From the NCBI GenBank assembly GCA_021234155.1, contig JAJEKV010000010.1, positions 9,962,406 through 10,026,405 of the forward strand: a stretch of 64,000 bases of DNA, in the 5' to 3' direction. The notes beneath the pieces were generated by a model, which saw nothing but the letters and a program-made list of their open reading frames with translations, was not told the origin of the DNA and searched no databases. The translations under genes were made by a program, and so were the position numbers. Source of the stretch: Isoetes taiwanensis. Lineage: Eukaryota; Streptophyta; Lycopodiopsida; Isoetales; Isoetaceae. Positions 47,571 through 59,259 of this stretch are shown piece by piece (position 1 is the stretch's first letter; every line of letters begins with the position of its first letter).

Positions 47571-47604
47571 CAGGTCATTAGTGCGTTTGCTAGGTCACCT
47601 TGTT
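47571..47604 (-). repeat. Right terminal inverted repeat
   Basis: 34 bp, complement of the left TIR except one base, followed by TGCT (47,605-47,608). Confidence 0.9.
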
Positions 47605-47608
47605 TGCT

Positions 47609-47988
47609 ATGATATGCTTCAGCGTTATGGTATTGGCTGGGACCTGTTGGGTATGTGTTTGAAGTCATTTTCCTAGTGCTTCACTGCTGATGTTCAGGTA
47701 GTCATTGAGTTCACACTCTGCTGCATCCAAATCAACTTGGTTCATCCCTGGAAATTGTAAACTCTTACCTGTTTTTGTATGTCTTAGTGTGCTAGCCCTT
47801 TCAGAGTTGTGCTTCGCAGTTGAGGGGTTCCTCTCAGAGTTGTGTTGTGCTTTACAGATGATGGGATTTGGTTCCATGTTGTTCACTTTTCCTCCTTTTG
47901 TAACCGTCCCCTTCCTAGTGCTTGTTGGTGTCACTTCATCTCGAGATTCTTTCATGTTCTTCTTGGTGCTCGCAAGCATTTTAAGCAC

Positions 47989-48026
<38 letters not shown>

Positions 48027-48550
48027 CAGGCTCATAGGGCTGCTTTTTCAATTCTTTCAATAGCATTTTGGAAGAGGAAGCTCATTGTACAATTTAAGGT
48101 GGTGTCCTTGGAGAGCAGAATTAGTGCACAACGCCCGAGAGATGCACCTATTCTATAGGGGGTATGCCACTTGCATGCAAGGGGTCGGAAAAATCCCCTT
48201 GTATGTGCCTTTGACTTTTTTCAGAAACCCCCATTCCAGCCACATAGCGTAGCTATATCTCTCTAAAAACCCAAAAAACTACCCTTAACTAAGAGTATAT
48301 GTATGATTCAAGGACAAGACAAACCCTTTTGGGTCATTCACCTGGTTCATATGGATAAAACTATGTGAACCTCCCTTTGGCACAAGGCAGGTGATACATA
48401 TATCCACAATTAAGTATAAGATGAAGATTGTAGTATTTCTGGAAGCCAAAACTACAACAGCTGCAGTAGTCTTCCAAAGATAAAAGGATGGATATTGGCA
48501 CATGGTTAACTCTTACTGCATTACCTTGTCCCCTGGTCAAGTCTACAGTG
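47609..48550. other. No clear gene; minus-strand open frame with T-tract
   Basis: A minus frame at 48,066-47,665 is open for 133 codons, including a poly-Lys run caused by the 25-base T-tract at 47,992-48,020, and ends FPGMNQVDLDAAECELNDYL. It may be an exon remnant. I do not recognise it. Confidence 0.3.
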
Positions 48551-49088
48551 GTTTATATAATTCTTTAGTGACTTGAATGACTATAATTAGGTTCTTATTA
48601 TCTCGAAGTTGAGCTTGTACATCAATCACCTTGTCTATCAAATCTTGGTTCGCTGGTATACAACCCATTTCCCTTGACCTCTGGCACATAAATCTAAGGC
48701 CAAATAGATCTTTTCAAACCTTTGCAATACTGTTTTCTTTTCTGAATCGTCTTCTGGTTTCGACTTTCTTCAATTTATTTGTAGCCTCTTCAACTGGCTT
48801 TTGAGTATCCATGTAAGTCTTTGAAGAAGTTAGGGATCCCTTAGCCCTCTCATCCGCTTTATTCAATTGCAACATTAGTCTCTCCACTGTTGTGGCCGAG
48901 TATGACCAGTCTGTTTTCCATGGATTCAATATTGCCAGAATGGACACGGGATAGGTGCAAAGATTGGGTCTGGATCTGGTGAGAGCAACCCTCTCTTTTA
49001 ACGGTGAGGATGATTCAAGAGCTGCTGCAAGCATGGATAGGTTCCATACATATGAAATCCAAATTCCCGATAAAGTTAAAAAATACAT
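48551..49088 (-). pseudogene. Unidentified coding-like remnant
   Basis: A frame open from 49,088 with one TGA (48,714) before a stop near 48,551. It contains TTVERLMLQLNKADERAKGS, KKVETRRRFRKENSIAKV and, after the stop, DLIDKVIDVQAQLRDNKNL. It is charged and helix-prone. No family recognised. Confidence 0.3.
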
Positions 49089-50245
49089 ATTTTTTTATGG
49101 AAAAAACATATTTTTCACTCGCCGGCCGGAAAAAGAAAATTCTCGTATACGGGAACTTTTCAGTTTTGTGTACGCGAACATTGATTTGCGACTAGATTTG
49201 TAAATGCAACAACCACACCAAAACAAATACAAAAAAGGTCAAGGATGGATTTTTTTTGGCATTTTTTTCGATTTCCTGGGGTTGAAGAGTCCCTTCAGCT
49301 TGGACCCATTTCGGTTTTATCTGCTTTCATTCTCTAAAATGGCTTTGGGCTAAATAAATCTCGCTATCATTTTCCTTCGTCTTTCCTTTGGGTTGATCTG
49401 CCCAATTGCCTGGTCGTATTTTATGGCTTGGAATTGCCTGACCCTATTTTGTGGCTTAGGGATTTAATTTCTGGCCACTGGGTGGTTTCCTGGTGTTTTT
49501 AAGCGCATTGGATTTGGTGGTCGTGCTTCGATCTCAGGAATATAGTTGTTTATTGCTTTTCTTTTACGAACGTGGGTGTAGTGGTCTTCATCTATTCTAT
49601 TCTACCCTTTGTTCTTTGGATAGCTTGAAGTTCTTTTGGTCTGCTATGGCTTGTCAGATCTCTGCATTGATTTTGGGCTCATGGGTTTTGGATAGAATCA
49701 ATGTAGAAATCTAAGCTGCCATACAAGACACTGTAACGTCGTTTTATGATTAATTGTCCTCAATTTTATTCTCTCCTTATATTGAAACTAGTAATGGTGC
49801 CCAGCGTTGCTGGGCATACTTTGGGAGGCTGTAAATGTTTTAGCCATAATGAGAAAAGCGTGCAGTATAATTCAACATTTGTACCTTTTTATTATAACGA
49901 AAACTTCCAAAGGTTTAAGAACATTTAAGAAGCCTATCTCCTTCATGTTAGATGGTTTTGCATCGGTATCTCTGAGAGCTTTGAGTAGAACATTGTGATG
50001 CTTGTTCTTAGAAATTTTGAGTGGAAGTAAAATGTTAATCTAAGCAGGTTTGAGGTGAGGTTATAGTCAAAGTCTCTGTGAGGTGGCGAGGAGTTCCAAG
50101 GTGCATATGTTGGTCATCACTCTCCTGGTTTTGTGCTTGTTGCTCTTCAGTCTCCAGTTGTTCGTCTTCTTCAGTGTGATAGGACAACATGACATACATT
50201 GTCCAATATCCAATCCTACGGAGCTATAGATTGTTGATAAATAAC

Positions 50246-50551
50246 TCAAGTTTTGCTATTTATTTTGTTGTATGTATTTCGTTGTTTGTGATGTATATCT
50301 TGGCTTTTCTTTTCTCGTAATTTTTGTACAAAGGATAAAAATGAATGGGTGCCAAGAATATGCATTTGGATTCGTCCATTTAGATGTTGGCAAAGTATAG
50401 CTTGAAATGCATTCAATTGTGGGAGGGTGATGTCTGGGCATTCATCTAAGTTCGCATCGAATGACGTCATTGAACCATGTAAATCATCAATTGATTGCTC
50501 CAATTGAGCAATGTGTTGGAGCACATCGTCTGTATCATTTTTTGTAGGCAT
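50246..50551 (-). other. Exon-like segment in HEL-B, unidentified
   Basis: Directly after TTTTGTTTTACAG on the minus strand, ATG starts MPTKNDTDDVLQHIAQLEQS and continues SIDDLHGSMTSFDANLDECP for about 100 codons. The acceptor-like border and protein-like composition suggest a captured exon. Its origin is unknown. Confidence 0.35.
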
Positions 50552-50927
50552 CTGTAAAACAAAAGCATGATGTTAAATTGATACATTTTCTTGGATGCAT
50601 CAGAAAATATGTCTTACCCTAGGGTTGATAATGATGCCAAGAGTTTTGGTACCTAAGTTGTGTTCATTATTGTCTTCCATCTTTAGTCTAAAATACAGCT
50701 AGGACCTAGATCCTCAGCTAGGACCTAGATCCTCTGCAAATATAAGGCTTGGAGGTCGTATATAAGGGGCAGAAAAAGCCAGTAGGTGAAAAGGTTAAAA
50801 AGGCAATGAACTTTAGAGAGAAAGTTCTTTAAGAAGAAGCCTTTTTTCCACCCTTTCTTTTCATACGATCTAACAAATTTACCTATTTCCCGATCTAACA
50901 AATTTTTCTATTTCGTTCTCTATATGA

Positions 50928-52778
50928 CTAGTAATGGTGCCCAGCGTTGCTGGGCAAATGTTGGGAACATTTGTGGATGGAAACCTATTCAACTTAGACT
51001 CATTAACCAAGTCCATCATATCTAGGCTATAAGAGGTGTGCATTTGATAACCTTCCCTTTGCTCTATCCTGCATATCATTTTTTCCTCATTTTCTTACAC
51101 ACTTTCTTTTTTCCCTTTTCTTATTTTTCCTGCACATTTACTTTTCCCCTTCTCTCTCTTTTTTTTTCTTTTCTTTTTTACCCTCTTCTCCCTCCTCTTT
51201 TCCTTCCTTTTCTCCTTCTCATTTTTCCCTTTTTCTTTCCCGTTTTTGACGACTTTTTTCCTTCCCTTTTCACCTTTCTCCACCCTTCCCATTTTTCTCA
51301 TGCTCTTTTTTCCCTTTCCTTTTCCCATTCCTTTTGCTTTTCTCTCATGCCCTTTTTGCATTCCCTTTTCCCACCTTTTTTTTTTATGTTTTTCTTCCTC
51401 TCCTCACCCTCTTCTTCTTTATCTCATGTCTCTTTTTTCCCATTTTCTTCTTCCTTTTTTCTCATGCCTTTTTTCCTTTCCTTCCCCCTTTCCGCCTCCC
51501 TTTTTCTTTTTCCCTTTCCTTCTTTTTTCATCATTTTCCCACCCTTTCCCTTTTTCCCGTGCCCTTTTCCTCTTTCCTTCCCCCCTTCCTTTTCTCTTTC
51601 CCTTTCCCTTTCCCTTTCCTTTTTCCTTTTTCCTTTTCCCTTTTTCCCATGTATTTTTCCATTCCCTTTTTTCCACTTTTTTTTACTTGCCTTTTCTTCC
51701 GCCTTTCCCTACCCTCTTCCCTTTTCCCGTCCTATTCCCCTTTTTCTTTTTTTTTTCCCTTTCCCTATGCTCTTTTTCCCTTTATTTTTACCCTTTCCTC
51801 ATCCTTTCCCTCTTCTAGTTTTTTCAAAGCCCTTTTCCTTCCTCTTTTCCATTTTCCTCTTTATTCCTTGTGTTTCTTTTTTTTCTTTCCCCTTTCCCCT
51901 TCGCCTCCCATTTCCTTTTTTTTCTTTTCCTTCTTTTTTTCATCCTTTTCTCTTTTTCCATGCCCTTTTCCTCTTTCCTTTCCACCTTTTTTTTCCTTCT
52001 CTCTTTTCTTTCCATTTTCCCACACCCTTTTCCATTCCATTTTTTCCACCTTTTTCACATGCCCTTTTTCCTCCTTTTCCCACCCTCTTCCCCTTTTCCC
52101 TTTTCCTCTTTTCCTATTCCATGTTTTCTGTTCTCTTTTTGCTTTTCGCTTTTCCCTTTTCCCTTTTTCCATCTCGTTTTCCCTTTCTTTTTTTCCTTTC
52201 CTCATCCTTTTCCTCTTCTCGTGCCACTTTCTCCTTCCTCTCTCATTTCCCTCTCCCTTTTCCTCATGCCCTTTTCCCTTTTTTTGCCTCCTTTTTCCTT
52301 TTTCCTTCCCTTTCTATTTTTCCATGCCCTTTTTTCCTTCTCTCCATCATTCTTATCTTCCCATTTTTCCCTTCCGTCACCATTTCCGTCTTCACCTTTT
52401 TCCCGTTGCCCTATTTTTCTTCCTTTTCCTCCCTTCCCCTTTTCTTTTCCCTTATTCTGTCCTCACCCTTTCCCCCTTTTCCTTTTCATAGTGTCCTTTT
52501 TTCCTTCCTTTTTCTCCCTTTCTTTTTCTTTCCCTTTTTCGTGCTCTTTTCCCTTTCCTTTTCCCTTCTCCGTCTTTCCCTTTTACCCATGCCTTTTTGC
52601 CTCTCACTTTGCCCTTTTCTCTGCCATTTTCCCTTTCCTCTTAAGAGATCAGAGCATGGCCAATCACGGTGGTGGGAAGTTGTGCGATAAATCTCGGCCG
52701 TCGAATGCAATCAGACGATCTCAACTATCTAAATTAGGGTTTGATTGAAGACATACGCTAAAACTTTATAATATAAGA
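50928..52778 (-). mobile_element. HEL-C, Helitron nested in HEL-B
   Basis: Starts TCTTATATTATAAAGT at 52,778 and ends hairpin GCCCAGC-AAC-GCTGGGC (50,939-50,955), seven bases, CTAG (50,928). Flanks CTCTATATGA and TGATCTAACAAA join to a sequence present intact at 52,848-52,869, so the empty site is visible next door and insertion between A and T is exact. Most of the 1,851 bp is a polypyrimidine tract. Confidence 0.9.
51080..52645. repeat. 1.5-kb polypyrimidine tract
   Basis: Almost only C and T on the plus strand, with recurring CATGCCCTTTT, CCACCCTTTTCC and TTCCCTTTTCCC phrases, so it looks like a decayed tandem array. The long Phe/Pro/Leu/Ser-rich frames across it, up to 550 codons, are composition artefacts. 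Long pyrimidine tracts can form triplex DNA. Confidence 0.92.
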
Positions 52779-54683
52779 TGATCTAACAAATTTATCTATT
52801 TCCTTCTCTATATGATGATATATTTTGCAACACTGCTAATAGCTGTTCTCTATATGATGATCTAACAAATTTATCTATTTCCTTCTCTATACGATGATAT
52901 ATTTTGCAACACTGCTAATAGCTGCTAAATTAATCAACGGTAGTTGTAGTCGTTGGAAAAGAACATGACAATATAATTATTCAAGTATAAAGTAGTTGTT
53001 GGAAAAGAACATGGCATTGGAAAAGAACATGGCATTGGAAAAGGACATTGAAATACAATTAAATATTTAAATGTAAAATTGTAATTGTTGGAAAAGAACA
53101 TGGCAATGCAGTTGAATATGTAGATCAACTGCAATCATTTGTTTGCCACCTTGCATAATTCTTGTAGTTCTACGCATTCTATAAATCAAACCAAAGCCAG
53201 CCAATATAGCATTCCCTCCATGCAAAGAGATCTTTGCACTAATTAAATTTACCCAAAGCCTGCCAATATAACAAATTGAGGAACGGTCAATTTCCAAGGA
53301 GAAGTTTTTAAATTCTCATTACCATTGTGCAACCTAGATTTGCTAGAGAAGGGCCATGGTTTTTAGAAAATAATGCAAGCTTGAGTACCTGATGTATAAG
53401 GAATGGCAGAAACCATGCATATATGGGCCTTCATATTCCACTTTCATGTTATGTTGATAACCTAGACACATACAGATTCACTCTATATTACATCACATTT
53501 TGCCACCAAAGATAACAAAAGCAATTATGCCACGGCACACTGCATCAAATTATTCTATATGGTTCTAGACTTAAATACCAGCTGCTCATAAATAGGGTCA
53601 AGCCGAGAGTGGGGTGGTTAATTCGTCTGCAGGATAATGTTCTCCAACTCAAACCAACCTTTTATCAAACTTTTTAATATTTTACATATTCCAGTTGTTC
53701 AATTCAAGATAATGTATAAGCATTAGGAGTTCCTCCCCAATTTTACCTATACAGAAGTAGAAAGGACTATAAAAACTGTAAACTCAAGGAAACTTATTGA
53801 GAATAACTTCTCAAGATAAATATCCACAGTTGGAGTGAAACCTCGTATTCTTCAAAGATATCGATTTATTTGGGTTTTTCAAAGAATCATTACATGCCTT
53901 TAATAATGCCTCTTCATGTCTCTCAATAAAATGTTGTAACTACTTCTGGGCAATAAGTCCTTTTTGTATCAAGAAGAGGACAACTTTTATACCTGATAAA
54001 AGGAGACTATAAAAATTGAACCAAGCCATAGCACTACAACATGTAACAACACCAAGACTGGGAGCGTAACTCCAAAGGCGGGATCGCCCAAAGATATACG
54101 CAAAGAGGGGCAAATTCCTAAATAAAAGAAAACAAATATTTTGAACAAATGAGCAAGATCCCAATGCTAGACTCATGGGCATGATTTCCTGATCATACCT
54201 TTAAAGTTGAGTGTTATCAAATCTTCTTTTACCGTCAGAAAAGCAGGCTCTTACTAATTTCTGTCTTGGCAATCCTGGAAGGAGTAAAAGGTGTATTAGA
54301 GCTAAGGAACAAACAGTAGAAAAATTACAAAATATGATATCCTTCCTCATACAGAGCTTAAGAGCTTAATTTACAGGTAAGTACTTACATCAAATTGCCC
54401 ATGCAAAGGTTTGGAAATTCGATGCCCTTAGTGAGTAAACTTCAAGTTATCTTTGAAGCTTTCAAACCGTTTTGATGTCTCCATGTTTGATTGTTTCTAA
54501 CCCTAGAAATAAAAAGGAGATACCACACTTAGAAATGATTAGAACTGGGATTGATAGATATAAACAGGGCCATTTTGTTCTAGAAAATCAAGCCACAATG
54601 AAACAAATACCTCTGCGATTTTGCCTGGTATGTCCAGGCAAAAGAATATCATTATAATAAAGCTGAAAGCCGAATCAATCAGG
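52779..54683. other. HEL-B interior, no gene seen
   Basis: 52,779-52,930 holds two to three copies of a GATCTAACAAATTTATCTAT.. unit of about 80 bp. 52,945-53,105 has repeated TTGGAAAAGAACATGGCA. The rest is AT-rich without a recognisable exon. Confidence 0.5.
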
Positions 54684-54861
54684 TCAAAACTTCAGCTTCA
54701 AGCAACCGCCACAACTCGCCAGAAACTCCAAGCAGACAAACATGCCGAAATTTTGAGCAAACTCCCCGATCCCGCCAAGACCACGTGCATAAATCGAATT
54801 TGTCAAATCGAGCATTGGAAAGACAGAGTTTGTTGAAACCGACTTTGTTGCCAAACATGCA

Positions 54862-55466
54862 CACCGGAGGTCATTCAAGCGGTGTGCGCTTATCATTAAC
54901 CGGTGCCTCGCATTTTGTGCAATCAATCTTAAGTGCTTTGTTCTTAAGCTGTTTCTATCCTTCAAAACATGTGCCTCATCCATAACCACACAGCTCCAAT
55001 TCCATTTCCTCAACATACTACGGTCCTCTTTTGAGGATGCACTGGGCATACCTTTCAAACGTTTGAGAAATACTTATAAAATCAACTGAATATATGATGC
55101 ATAAAATACCTGCGTCTCTTAAATAGTGAATAACTGGTGAGCAATGGTGCTGGTTGGTGAGTCTTGGCAGCATATTGCAAATCTTCTTTTGCTGACATCC
55201 GATTAGCGCCATGGAATAGTACCACATCAAAAGAAGGACACCATTTCTGTAGTTTCCTTTGCCGCCAAGCAAATGATGTCAAGCGCATACAATTAAATGA
55301 GGACCAGATCTCCTTCCAGATGTTGGAGGAGGGCTAGACATGCAAGAGCCTAACAAAAGAACTTGACTTAAGTTATACAATGCTAACAGTGTAACTTCTA
55401 GATGAACTAGCAAAGTGACTTCACCTGGACTGTCTTTCCAAGGCCCATCTCATCCGCAAGAATGGC
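54862..55466 (-). pseudogene. Captured exons of a CHR19/SMARCAD1-like SNF2 remodeler
   Basis: Three SNF2 pieces in order. Exon 55,466-55,426 encodes ILADEMGLGKTVQ (motif I, ATP binding) and is bounded by TTACAG and GTGAAG. About 55,300-55,160 encodes GPHLIV, then after a slip LQKWCPSFDVVLFHGANR (motif Ia region) and TSYSLFKRR. 55,030-54,900 encodes KWNWSCVVMDEAHVLKDRNS (motif II DEAH) and ARHRLMIS, where TGTPLQNDL would be expected but reads AHRLNDL. The wording is closest in my memory to plant CHR19 (SMARCAD1/Fun30/ETL1 group). The rest of the ATPase is absent, as expected for a Helitron-captured fragment. Confidence 0.78.
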
Positions 55467-56002
55467 TGTAAGAAAAAGAAAAATCCCATGTCAGAACGTT
55501 CTAAGGCAAAGACCAATTCGGAACAACACAAAAACATAGAGAGTGAGGTGCAGGAGAGCTTCATAAGATGACCATACCTCCTCCAACATTCTTCCAGAGC
55601 TCTACAATTCCCGTGTCTGCACAAACATCTCTGAACCAAAGCGCTTCAAATTTCTGGCCGTCTTGGACCCTAAATATTACAATCGCTTTTTATCTCTTCA
55701 ACCTGGCGAGAAGATTGATTCGAAGCCGGTAAGAACATTGGCAAAGCCGTGCGGAGCGACCTAATCAATAAGAAGATTTCTACAACACGGCCGCCATCTG
55801 CCATGATCTCGGAGATACGGTGCCCATAACTTTTACTCGAGATAGTTAAGTTGGAAGAACAGGCCAGATGATGCCCTAAATCCCTAAATCGCATAGAGCG
55901 AGAAGAGAAAGGATATTTCGACCGTCCAAATTTTTAATCAAATATCGGCCGTCGGATCTAGGGCTGGGTCCAACACTTACAGAATAACTTTATAATATAG
56001 GA

Positions 56003-56515
56003 TGACGGAATGCATATGTAGGTTATGATAAAATATCTCTTAACCTGTGACGTCCTGTCTAGGTTTGGAATAGAAGAAAGATGCAGTGCTTGACTGAAAA
56101 CTACGGATGGAGAATGCATTTCTCAAATGAAAGTCATGAAGTCTCAGATGGAGCTTGCACTGGTATCGGAAACAGAGCATTCAACAATTTTTAAAATTAA
56201 ATACGGCTTAAACAACTGTAGCAGTTTTAAGGCAGGATGTCACAAATGTGATATACAACATTATTTTTGCTCTTCTTGCTTTGCAGAATTGGAAGAGGAT
56301 TTTGCCTCTGTGATGATGGTATAGAGAAATTACTTGCTATATTTCATTAAATTTTGGCCTCATTGGATCCGGTTTGCAGGTCAAGCCCTGCTTGCTTTTC
56401 GAGCCAGCATAACATTAGATATTAATGGGGTTCTATCTAGTTGGAAATTGGTCGATGAGACTTTATGCCAGTGATTTGGCATTGATTGCTTTAATGGTAA
56501 TCTTATTAGTATGTA
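56003..56515. other. No gene assigned
   Basis: Contains a plus-strand open stretch (56,127-56,321) with CHKCDIQHYFCSSCF, which has a CxxC..CxxC look. Nothing around it supports a gene. Confidence 0.3.
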
Positions 56516-57605
56516 AGTAGTCGAACTTATCATGCCTTTAAAGTAGAACAAGAATAGAAAAGCACGAATGTTTCTGGAAAGGCCAGTCTTCAAAATTCTT
56601 TATTCCCTTTTATATTTCATACAATACTACCGACGCCATCATTATCTCTACATTTATGCTTCTACTATAGATAGCAACAACTAAGACTATGAGAACTACA
56701 ACTTCTGCTAGATGCGTGGTGACACCTGCACCTCTAATTTGTTGCCACTTGTTTCAACAATCCTCCTCAGGTGAAACCATTCAAACTGTTCTCAATGCCA
56801 GCTCTGCCACATATTCTCTAAACCTCCTCCTCGGCAACGCTTTTGTTAGAATGTCAGCTGTCATTTTCTGAGTCTTCAGATATCTTACTTTGATCTTTCC
56901 TTCTACAACCTTCTCCCATATTGGATTTCTATGTACTTTGCTTTTGACCAATTCGTTGGTGTCTTCCCAAGTGATAGTGCAGTCTGATTGTCATTCCAGA
57001 ACTGAACTGCTCCATATTGGGTCTTACCAATTTCATTCATTAATCTTGACAACCATATGGCCTCTTTTGCTGAAGCACACAAAGCCATGTGCCCACTTTC
57101 ACAGCTGGAGACTGCTATGAAAGTGGGCACAGCTTACTGCCCCCCCATGCAACATGAAGCAAAACCTTGTTCTTGAATTCCGATCTTGTAGATCACCCTC
57201 ATAGTCAGCATTAGCATATGCTTGCAATTGAGTACCAAATAGAGGATGAGGTTTATACTGAAGGATGAGATTTCTTGTAGCTTTGAGATACTGCAATATG
57301 CGACAAACTGCTTTCCAATGCTCTAGTCTGGGATGACTAAGGAACTGGCTTGCAGACACTACTGCTGTGGCTAGACCCGGTCGAGTACATACCATATGCG
57401 CATCAGATACCGACTGCATTTTGATACAGTATATCTTGAATGTATGCTTCTTCAGGATTGCTGGGACACATATCCTTTGTCAATTGGATTGAAGGAACAA
57501 CAGGTGTAGTGAGGCTTTTGCAGTCCGTCATGTGAAACTTTTGAAGAACACCATCAATATTCTGCACCTGACTGAGACGATACATTTGGCAGACTGTCTC
57601 GGGCA
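56516..57605 (-). mobile_element. Second copia, 3' remnant with LTR start
   Basis: On the minus strand RT/RNase H parts run from about 57,605 to 56,785. The probable 3' LTR starts TGTTGAAACAAG at 56,759 after GGAGGAT. A TATAAAAGG box lies at 56,606-56,614. The LTR end near 56,516 is a guess (TTACA). gag, integrase and most of RT are missing; the left part joins the second DUF7869-type element. Confidence 0.7.
56785..57605 (-). pseudogene. copia RT end and RNase H
   Basis: Pieces: YRLSQVQNIDGVLQKFHM and TDCKSLTTPVVPS (RT C-terminal end), QNAVGI/MQSVSDAHMVCTRPGLA where YRSLVG..Y...TRPD is expected, HWKAVCRILQYLKATRNL, AYANADYEGD (RNase H DADWAGD-type), then ASAKEAIWLSRLMNEIG, NDNQTALSL and MTADILTKALPR. 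Frameshifts at 57,400 and 57,120. RNase H of the element would remove RNA from the hybrid, but this copy is dead. Confidence 0.85.
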
Positions 57606-58260
57606 ATCTAGATCCCAAGGAAATAGATCTAGCTTCTTTTTAGGCTCTTTAGCGGCAACGGTTATCCTTTGCCGCTTTGGTGGTGGTGACGGTGGCCTTT
57701 CTTCGGACTCTGATGGACTCCCAGATGGTGATGATGCACTGCTCGGGCTCTCTGGGTTATCCTCGGCCTCTTGTTCTGACTCGCTGTAGGGGAAGTCCTC
57801 GCTCGTTGTGCTTCGAACGTAGTTAATGATGGCAGAGAGCGACCTCTTGTTCAGGTAGTGAGCAACATACTTATAAAGAGGATGTGGATTTACTTTCGCA
57901 ACTCTAAGGTAGGATTCATCAACATGAATAAAACCTTGGGAAGTCTGAAAAAGACAGCCTCCCTCCCGACCGGACTCCCCAGCCTACCTCATCGACAAAC
58001 CGGATGGTGCCCATGCACAAATTCCCTTTCATCATACCTTTTGGTTCCGTGGTTCACGGCGCACATGTAGGAAAGTCAGGGTGCTGTACTTTCCAGAAGT
58101 ACCCCTTGTAAAAAACCATTGAGTTTGGAAGTTTTCGTAGATAGCAGGCGCAACTGACTCCTCAACCCTTCTCTGTGGGTGCGGTTTCTGTGAGATTTTA
58201 AGGGGCCTCTTCTGTTGTTTCTTGCTGCCTTCTTGTCTGTGCAAATTGTGTGTAAACACG
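57606..58260 (-). pseudogene. Partner gene of copy 2, N-terminal part only
   Basis: Minus-strand exon about 58,240-58,034 after TTTGCACAG encodes a basic start and IYENFQTQWFFTRGTSGKYS, ending at GTATGATG. After TTTTTCAG (57,938) a second exon reads TSQGFIHVDESYLRVAK, then an acidic/serine stretch and PPPKRQR. The first gene of copy 1 has the same plan: basic start, QQWLLVRGTGEPVTAHF, next exon with an acidic stretch and PPKKKGKR. I infer a related gene truncated before the ParB domain. The similarity is short. Confidence 0.4.
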
Positions 58261-58475
58261 ACCTTGTTAGAGAAAACAGTGGCAAATAACTATTCCAGAA
58301 TACAAAATGTCTTACAAAAAGTGAAAAAAGAGGGCAAAAAGAGGACAAAAATGCCAAAAAAACACTACAATCCTGACAAAAAAGGTGGTCTAAACAAGCT
58401 TTAAATGCAGCAAAAACGCCTAGATTAACTAAAAAACGCATGGAAAAGTTACCTCTAAAAACCTAAAAACAAGAA

Positions 58476-58596
58476 AGTGTATTCCGGAATACACTATCGC
58501 CTTCAGTCGAAGGCAAAAGTGTATTCCGGAATACACTTTCGCCTTTCCGGAATACACTTTTGCCTTCGACTGAAGGCGATAGTGTATTCGGGAATA
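58476..58596. repeat. TATTCCGGAATA dyads and 43-bp inverted repeat
   Basis: AGTGTATTCCGGAATACACT, a perfect 20-bp palindrome, occurs at 58,476-58,495 and 58,518-58,537, with half sites at 58,546 and 58,581. The segment 58,488-58,530 is the exact complement of 58,546-58,588. Related sites occur at 58,285 (TATTCCAGAATA), 58,834 (GTATTCCAGAATA) and 58,908 (GTATTCGGGAATA), all outside recognised exons. Confidence 0.92.
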
Positions 58597-59259
58597 AGAA
58601 ACAGACATGCAAATGATTGTACGTTGTACTTTCTTACTGACCTGTCCATGGTTGGTCTATGTGAATCGGAATACGCCTCTATTATAATCGGAAATACCGG
58701 CGCCGGCGACTTTGAGCTCGAGACCGAATACGCAAACCGGCGGCGCCAAAATTTCCTTTTAAAGGTATCATTTTCGCCTTGCTCTTTTTCTATGTGTCAT
58801 GGAATACGCTTAGCTTTACTATCCTACTCTTGTGTATTCCAGAATAGCTTTTACCTTGACTTTCACTTGATTAGTACTGGAACTTCTACTTGTACTACGT
58901 GGGCGTGTATTCGGGAATAAGAAAAGCTCTGCACCACAGAAAGTTTCTCAAGTCTCTTTACTATTTTGCAGTTGTTAAGATGACGAACCGCCGTGAACAA
59001 GCTTCCACCACCATTTGTTGTCTCAAGCTCGTCTAGTTCTCGAGGACACGCTTGAGAACAACGCCATTTCTAGTACGTGACCGGCATTCTCGGACTCAAC
59101 CTCTCGCTTCATCGTTGTTGCTTCTCGAAGACACACCGAGTCCAAAGACGTAATGTAAATCCACCACCCTTCCAACCGGCCACCAAGTCCTCGTAGACAA
59201 AGACACCGGCATCTCCTTCCAAAGAATCACCACCGGTTGAGCATGTTGCCACCACCCTT

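Larger units (their letters stand above)
37766..47604. mobile_element. 9.8-kb TIR DNA transposon with ParB-methyltransferase gene
   Basis: Left TIR 37,766-37,799 and right TIR 47,571-47,604 are reverse complements over 34 bp with one mismatch (AACAAGGTGACCTAGCAAAY, then GCACTAATGACCTG). TGCT flanks both ends (37,762-37,765 and 47,605-47,608), a likely 4-bp target duplication. Inside are two divergent decayed genes with introns, a DUF7869-like gene (minus) and a ParB-methyltransferase gene (plus), and many copies of CTATGCGCGCATAG outside coding segments. Subterminal TTGCACCAC and GGAATCT also recur near both ends. I cannot place it in a named superfamily. Confidence 0.85.
49788..56002 (-). 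mobile_element. HEL-B, outer Helitron
   Basis: On the minus strand it starts TCCTATATTATAAAGT at 56,002 (flank T on the plus strand side) and ends with hairpin GCCCAGC-AAC-GCTGGGC (49,799-49,815), seven bases and CTAG (49,788-49,791), next to A at 49,787. HEL-C is nested inside. Its own 4.36 kb carries exons of a CHR19-like remodeler and other exon-like pieces. No replicase is visible. Confidence 0.82.

Noticed and set aside
37787-47583. CACTA (En/Spm) superfamily for the 9.8-kb element, because its TIR contains CACTAATG
   Set aside because: The inverted repeat extends 21 bases outside CACTA, the bases flanking CACTA do not form a 3-bp duplication, and a 4-bp duplication fits the outer limits.
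51038-52748. Very long open frames (up to 550 codons) rich in Phe, Pro, Leu and Ser
   Set aside because: They follow from a tract of only C and T, which contains almost no stop codons in any plus frame; there is no domain, start context or splice support.
53940-54182. Minus-strand open frame with hydrophobic residues
   Set aside because: Short, no family, inside AT-rich Helitron DNA.
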